A stretch of DNA of 64,000 nt, taken from Perca fluviatilis. Its lineage: Eukaryota; Chordata; Actinopteri; Perciformes; Percidae. The position numbers and the translations under genes were made by a program. Shown piece by piece: positions 36,080 through 64,000 of the stretch (position 1 is the first letter of the stretch; every line of letters begins with the position of its first letter). Where the stretch lies: assembly GCF_010015445.1 (NCBI RefSeq), contig NC_053120.1, positions 17,852,308 through 17,916,307 of the forward strand, read 5' to 3'. Below the pieces are notes generated by a model. It had not been told where the DNA came from. It made no database searches and saw only the letters and a list, made by a program, of their open reading frames with translations.

Positions 36080-36400
36080 TATTTTTTTTCCCACAATGAC
36101 CCCCAAGACCCGCCCTCAATAGCTATATTGGCTAGGCGTCCATGCTTACGCAAGGTAACGTAACCTGATTTGTTCAGGTCCTATCCCCTAACCAATCGGC
36201 TATCCTAACCTAACCACTCGAGGTCAAATGCCTAACCCCAACCAATCGACCACTATGGCTGGGGGATTCGTAATTTTGCGACCCAAAAGCAAACCGATAA
36301 AAATGGCAGGTGAAGGCGGTGTTCCTGCAAAGAAATCAAAATATAGCTGTACATTCCAACAGTGTTGGGCGCAACAATTTACATGCATCTTAACTAGTCA
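36080..36400. mobile_element. DNA-transposon-derived fragment related to the ncl intron-14 hAT
   Basis: GACCCGCCCTC, GTTCAGGTCCTATCCCC and CCAACCAATCGA match, mostly in reverse, internal blocks of the element at 21058-21560. Downstream a short frame (about 36304-36366) has Lys-Lys-Ser-Lys-Tyr-Ser-Cys and spaced Trp/Phe, loosely like the N-terminal zinc-binding region of hAT-type transposases. No intact ends or duplication are visible. Confidence 0.5.
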
Positions 36401-36857
36401 AATCATACCAAATGTTGGCACATGCAGATAAGTCACCCTCTGTGAGTGCAGATAAAAAGCCCAGAGGAAAGCAACTATTTCTATCTATCTGTTCGAAAGG
36501 ACCGGTCAGTAGGAAACAGGACAGTAAGGAGACAGAGACACTGACATGCGGTCTCTTTTTGGTTGGCGTCACCTTTTATCAGTGGAGCACATGGCTGTCT
36601 ACTGATAAACAAATCTGAACGGGGTGACAGCTGGGGCTCTTCAGCAGAGGATGCCCCTGTTGTTGGAGTCTCTACTCAACATAGCTGAAAATGCAGCGCA
36701 AGGTCATAAACAAGTCTCCAGGTTAACTATATTTACTAAATCTTTTTTTTTTTTTTTTTTACAAGTAAAGTCCAGGGTAACGGTATATTTATTACAAAAT
36801 CTTGTGGTTGCAAATGTTAAAAGCTGCTACAATGTAATTCCATTTTATTTAAAGTGT

Positions 36858-36858
<1 letters not shown>

Positions 36859-36905
<47 letters not shown>
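36859..36905 (+). repeat. (GA)n microsatellite
   Basis: About 20 GA units, one interruption near the 3' end. Confidence 0.95.
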
Positions 36906-36906
<1 letters not shown>

Positions 36907-37711
36907 CTAACCTGCAAGAAGGGCACCTATATTCTTTTAGTTATTCAATGCTAGAATACATTTGATGCATATTAAGAAGAACCTGGGAGCCTTTAGGGCT
37001 CATGGACTTCTGGTGCCCTAGGAGTTGTCCACTTTGACTTGTTGATAATACAGCCTTAAAGCCAATACAATGGCTCTACAACTTGTTTTGAAACAGCATT
37101 CGAAAACCGAAATGATTAATCAGATTACACTGGGGGTGAAGTGTTTCCCTGCACTCAGTGCTGTAAAGACCCAGAGAGTCATGCAAATTTGATTCTCTTT
37201 AGTGTGATAAAAAGCCATTTGTTTAATATTTTTCCACATCTGTAAGCCACATCCCTAATGTTTATCCACACTTTTGTTTTGATAGAAAGCAGCAGCTTCC
37301 TCTTTGTCGCAGTTGCAGCTGGACATCACCGACGTGGCTCGAGCTCGGGGTTACATGGCCACCTTGTTGCAAGTGCGTCAGTCTGTCATGTGCAGTCTGT
37401 TTCCTCGCATTGTGCTGCTGCTCACTGGCAGTGACCACAATATTAATCGTTGAATGGGTCATGCCTCGGGGGACCGCGTGTTAGACTTGCCCAGCTAAAA
37501 CTAGCGATACCATTCCTGTAGCCTTTACTTATTAGGGGGAAGTTGACTGCCTGTTATTAAGCAATGTCCTGGCAAGGTGTTAACATCTTAACCACAGGAA
37601 CTTAACTTGCAGTGACTCTGAAATCTGTGTGTTAGAAGACAGGCTTTTTTTAATTTTTTTACAGCAGACATTTGGACTTGTCATATGAAAAAGCACAGGT
37701 GTTACTAATAA

Positions 37712-37887
37712 TATATATATTCTTTGGGGCACTTTTATTTTTGACAAGACAGCTAAAGACATGAAAGGGGGAATGACATGCAGCAAAGGGCCACAGGTCA
37801 GAGTCAAACCTGGGCCCGCTGCGTCGAGGAGTAAGCCTATAAACTTCTATGGACACCTGCTCACCAACTGAGCTATGTGGGCGCCCA
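37712..37887 (-). mobile_element. tRNA-derived SINE with 10-bp target duplication
   Basis: Read on the minus strand from about 37886: a GGGCGCCCA head, an A-box TAGCTCAGTTGGTGA and a B-box-like GGTTTGACTCTGACC, then a SINE body ending in AAAATAAAAGTGCCCCAAAG. The exact duplication TTACTAATAA flanks it (37702-37711 and 37888-37897), showing LINE-mediated insertion. Confidence 0.85.
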
Positions 37888-39983
37888 TTACTAATAACAT
37901 TAACAGTGACTGTGTTCTCTTCAAGTGTCCCAGCGTGACAGTGACTCAGCATGAAATCGTAGCAGCTAAATTGAATTAATTTAATTATTTACACTTGTGC
38001 ATATCCTACCGTGTGTCAAAATGTCTGCCATGAAAAAGGCTTCTTGGAGGGTCAGCAGCGTTCACGTCAGCAGTTCACGTTCACACAGGGGGGAGAGGTC
38101 TGACTCGCAATTAGCCACTGGGGGGGGGGGGAACAGCTGGAGAGTAGCCTAACAGTTTGAGTTGTACCTCGCCAACACCGATGAAAAAGGGGGAATTGTT
38201 TGATTTGTTGTTTTGGACTATGTAATAATTTGGGAACTTTGCCAAACGCCATTTTACACATACAACTTGCCTATTTTGAGAGAAGAGCCTGGCCGTTTTC
38301 CTGCTTTAAACAGGGTATTTAAACGAAGTCTGGGTTTGACAAGCAGCCAGGATCATTTGGAATAGATTTCGTCAATGCTAGTGTGATGAACAGTGCAGAG
38401 CTAGTCTAGCAGCTCTGAGAGAGTAGGGCACCAACACACTGTCACAGAGGGTGACTCTCTCTTTTAGCATTCCTGCTAATTTCCATGTTTTGATTACACA
38501 GCTTTCTCATTCTATTGCATGTTTCACTTTCATCAGTGAGTAGTAAAATATACCTTGAATGTGGAGAGGCAAAGTTGCTGCCAGAAATGTCACTTTAGAG
38601 CGTTATTCTTCAACTGTAAAATAGACATTATTCCACTCTGGTCTTAAACTACATTACACCTGCAACTGTGCTGAGAGTAAACCACAGTTTGATTTAATGC
38701 TTTACACAAATCCCACACAAAACCTGAAACAGTTTAAATGTATGTGGTCTACTTCTCCTGCCTTGTCACTTGTTAAGGATCTCTGTCATCCATAAACTCA
38801 GAGCACACAGTGCTGAAGTAAACAGACTGTAAGTATCCAGTAGACAACAAATCCTATAGTATATCTTGAATGCTAATGATAATCATTCATGGGGTCTGTA
38901 ACGAAGACTTCCGCATGTCCCCAGGACATTTGTAAGGGTGCATCTGTCAGGTGAGTTGGCGCATGTGACACAGCTTTCAGTTCACAACACGATACGAGAG
39001 CAGAAATCTTCCTGCTGCGTGACATCTTGATGAGTTGAGCACAAAGAGTTTTTGTCTTTGCAGAGTGCAGCACAAAGACGAGCACACAACACTGTGTGGG
39101 CAAAATATGCCAACTACTGGCTGGCAGTAATTATGTAAGGGGAGTTGATTTATGATTCAAGACTGAGCTGCGAATTTAAGCAGCAGCCAATTGGGATGTA
39201 GCACAGACTTAAGAATCATTCAACAACAGTCATCATATTGAGAAATTCAATATGATATAGCAGTTAATGGGGGGGGGGCAAGGAATATATATTCCAAAGA
39301 CTAGAAAACAGGTGACATGTCACACATTTATTTTAAACATCTTACAAAAATATCAAAATTCATTTCGAACAACATAGAATATAAATATACTGTACATCAC
39401 CACACTTGGAAAACAATGCAAATGTACAATGCAAACGATGGTGAATTTAAGATGTTCACACAGATTCAAGTATTTTCTGTCAGATGTATGGATGGTAGCG
39501 TATGTTAATAGCAATAAGCACTTCTAAATCTTTTTAAAGAAACATGCACTGACAACTCATGTCAAGACCGGTGTCTTTCTTGTAAACATTTCCTGGAGCA
39601 TAAGTTAAACAAAAGCAGCTACTCTTGATATCATGTTTTATATCTGAAGTAAATTACTTATTTATTTATGAGGAGGGATATTTTCCACCACAGTCAGAAA
39701 TCAATATATACAGTACGTAGGTAAATTCAGAAGATTATAGATTTGTAGAATCAAGATGAGAACTTGAGCAAATGAGCTTTCACTCTTTGTTTAAATATCT
39801 GTACAATTATTACAAAGACAAAACATTAACATTTAACATTAAATTAATTACACTTTGTGATAATCACCAAAAGATTATCAAACATTTATCTCTCTGTCTA
39901 GTCATGGCTGGTTTTCCAAACCATTAGTGTACCATTAATCCCCTGTTAATATGTAGTTAAAACCAGGTAAAACAATGCTGTGC

Positions 39984-40019
39984 TTAAGTCCGAACACGTC
40001 AGCTCGTATTCGGACTTAA
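39984..40019. repeat. Short perfect inverted repeat beside the foldback
   Basis: TTAAGTCCGAA (39984-39994) and TTCGGACTTAA (40009-40019) pair perfectly around a 14-nt loop, ten bases before the left foldback arm. Confidence 0.85.
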
Positions 40020-40028
40020 AAGAACACA

Positions 40029-40431
40029 CCGACTTATTGGGACATTAGCTTATTCACCGTATCCCCCAGAGTTACATAAGTCCATACGTACCCTTCTCAT
40101 CTCTGTGCGTGTCGTAACTCTGTCTGATGCACCCACCGCTAGCCTAGCTTACCACAGATCCTGGAGGTAACCGGCTCCATCTAGCCTACTGCTCCCAATA
40201 AATGACAAAATAACGCCAACATGTTCACTATACAAATCACAACATGTAAACAGGAAAATGTTGGCGTTTATTTTGCTAGATGGAGCCGGTTACCTCCAGG
40301 ATCTGTGCTAAGCTAGGCTAGCGGTGGGGGCGTCAGACAGAGTTACGACACGCACAGAGATGAGAAGGGTACGTATGGACTTATCTAACTCTGGGGGTTA
40401 CTGTGAATAAGACAAAGTCCCAATAAGTCGG
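40029..40431. mobile_element. Foldback element: ~400-bp near-palindrome
   Basis: The left arm (40029 to about 40225) begins CCGACTTATTGGGAC. The right arm (about 40255-40431) ends with its reverse complement. Large blocks pair exactly, for example GGAGGTAACCGGCTCCATCTAG and its partner near 40280, with a few indels and substitutions between the arms. The central loop is only about 30 bp. Such foldback MITEs are known in fish; the family is not identified. On the armc9 transcript it would form a very long RNA hairpin. Confidence 0.85.
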
Positions 40432-40968
40432 CATGTAGCAGTATGCGCTTGTTTAGGATGTATCAAAAAGCTCTGTTTATGGGACTCTGTTTATCCTTAA
40501 TTTTGTGAAGAAATGTAATGTGCTTATGTTCGAAAACCAGAAAGGTGATCAAATAAGTTCCCTTGAATTGCCCCAACTCGAAGCTACGGTATACTTCCGA
40601 GTTAGAACACCCGCATCTTGTTCCACAATTACTTTGTCATGGCTGGAGGATGTCACACATATTTAGGTGTGCCAACTATCACCTCAATGAGAAAGTCAGG
40701 GCCAACTTAAGGAGCTGGACGGCTGTGGGGTTGTGGTTATTGTCTGTATTATGTTACAGAAGAAGTCTGTGCTGAAGCCGAAGGGGATAGGGGGAGAACA
40801 AAAATGGAGGACCACAATCCTTCACATTGTTCGAGCCCCTTCTCCTGCTGCTGCTGAGCCTCGACCATCTCGGTTGCCCTGAACCTGATCACAACCTGGG
40901 CGGATGATGTTACAGGAAGCCCGATGCTCCCGGGGAGATAGTGCTACTCCATGGTGACAGCTCCCTCT

Positions 40969-63696
<22,728 letters not shown>

Positions 63697-63853
63697 CTGT
63701 GCAGTCACACAAACACACAACAGGCGAAGGTTGCAGAATGGAAACACACACAGATAAAAAAAAACATTCATATCACGAGTGACATTCTCTGTGTAAATCA
63801 TAAGGTTAACATGTGTTCTTTAATTAAATATTACATGTTTCATTTGAAAATGT

Positions 63854-64000
63854 ACAGTACAGGCCAAAAGTTTGGACACCCCTTCTCATTCAATGTGTTT
63901 CTTTATTTTCATGACTATTTACATTGTAAATTCTCACTGAAGGCATCAAAACTATGAATGAACACATATGGAATTATGTACTTAACAAAAAAGTGTGAAA
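63854..64000 (+). mobile_element. Second Tc1-type MITE copy, cut by the window end
   Basis: It starts ACAGTACAGGCCAAAAGT and follows the left arm of the element at 61610 almost base for base (CTTCTCATTCAATG, ATGAATGAACACATATGG) to the last base of the window. Confidence 0.9.

Larger units (their letters stand above)
32700..39290. other. Gene-poor spacer between b3gnt7 and the armc9 3' end
   Basis: No gene recognised. It holds the 41-bp-TIR MITE (34549-34829), a transposon-derived block (36080-36400), a (GA)n run at 36859-36905 and a SINE with TSD (37712-37887). Open frames here lack splice or family support. Confidence 0.6.
39310..40968 (-). other. armc9: Putative armc9 3'UTR
   Basis: Sequence following the armc9 stop on the minus strand. 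Candidate AATAAA signals are at about 40264 (inside the foldback), near 39660 and near 39328. The last gives the longest form. Which is used is unknown, so the extent is an inference. Confidence 0.35.

Overview
The window is a stretch of ray-finned (very probably percomorph) fish nuclear DNA. Evidence: spliced genes with GT-AG introns, long CA/TG microsatellites, several hAT MITEs with intact 8-bp target duplications, tRNA-derived SINEs and a palindromic Tc1-type MITE. The gene set (nppc, ncl, b3gnt7, armc9) matches the human 2q37 neighbourhood that holds ARMC9, B3GNT7, NCL and NPPC, so it is a conserved vertebrate synteny block.

Layout. 1-3.2 kb: no recognisable gene. 3.2-7.1 kb (+): nppc, the C-type natriuretic peptide precursor, with TATA box, two coding exons and a probable 3'UTR exon. 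7.1-11.9 kb: intergenic, with one small hAT MITE and degenerate repeats. 11.9-23.0 kb (+): ncl, nucleolin, 16 coding exons that join without a frame error into 692 codons (acidic/basic N-terminus, four RRMs, GAR tail). 23.0-28.2 kb: gene-poor, with repeats and a SINE. 28.2-32.4 kb (-): b3gnt7, with a single coding exon and a spliced non-coding first exon. 32.4-39.3 kb: gene-poor and repeat-bearing. 39.3-64 kb (-): the 3' three-quarters of armc9, 18 coding exons including the stop; roughly the first 200 codons lie beyond the right edge.

The most interesting part is the ncl intron set. Besides two copies of the known C/D snoRNA SNORD82 (introns 5 and 7) and two diverged copies of an H/ACA RNA that by position should be U23/SNORA75 (introns 12 and 14), the introns hold three near-identical copies (introns 4, 9 and 11) of a ~140-nt element. 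It has the layout of an H/ACA snoRNA: two hairpins, an H box and a terminal ACA. I cannot assign this family to a known snoRNA. A further structured C/D-like candidate lies in intron 13. One rRNA-biogenesis gene would thus carry seven or eight guide RNAs in its introns.

In armc9, a 77-nt coding exon (54902-54978) has an exact second copy with its splice sites at 51610-51686. It lies in a downstream intron, out of frame, and both copies abut CA repeats. A 36-nt in-frame candidate microexon lies at 62326-62361. Several armc9 acceptors follow long TG tracts almost directly. A ~400-bp foldback element lies at 40029-40431 in the putative armc9 3'UTR. All exon boundaries come from reading splice sites by eye and from family knowledge; no alignment or RNA data were available.
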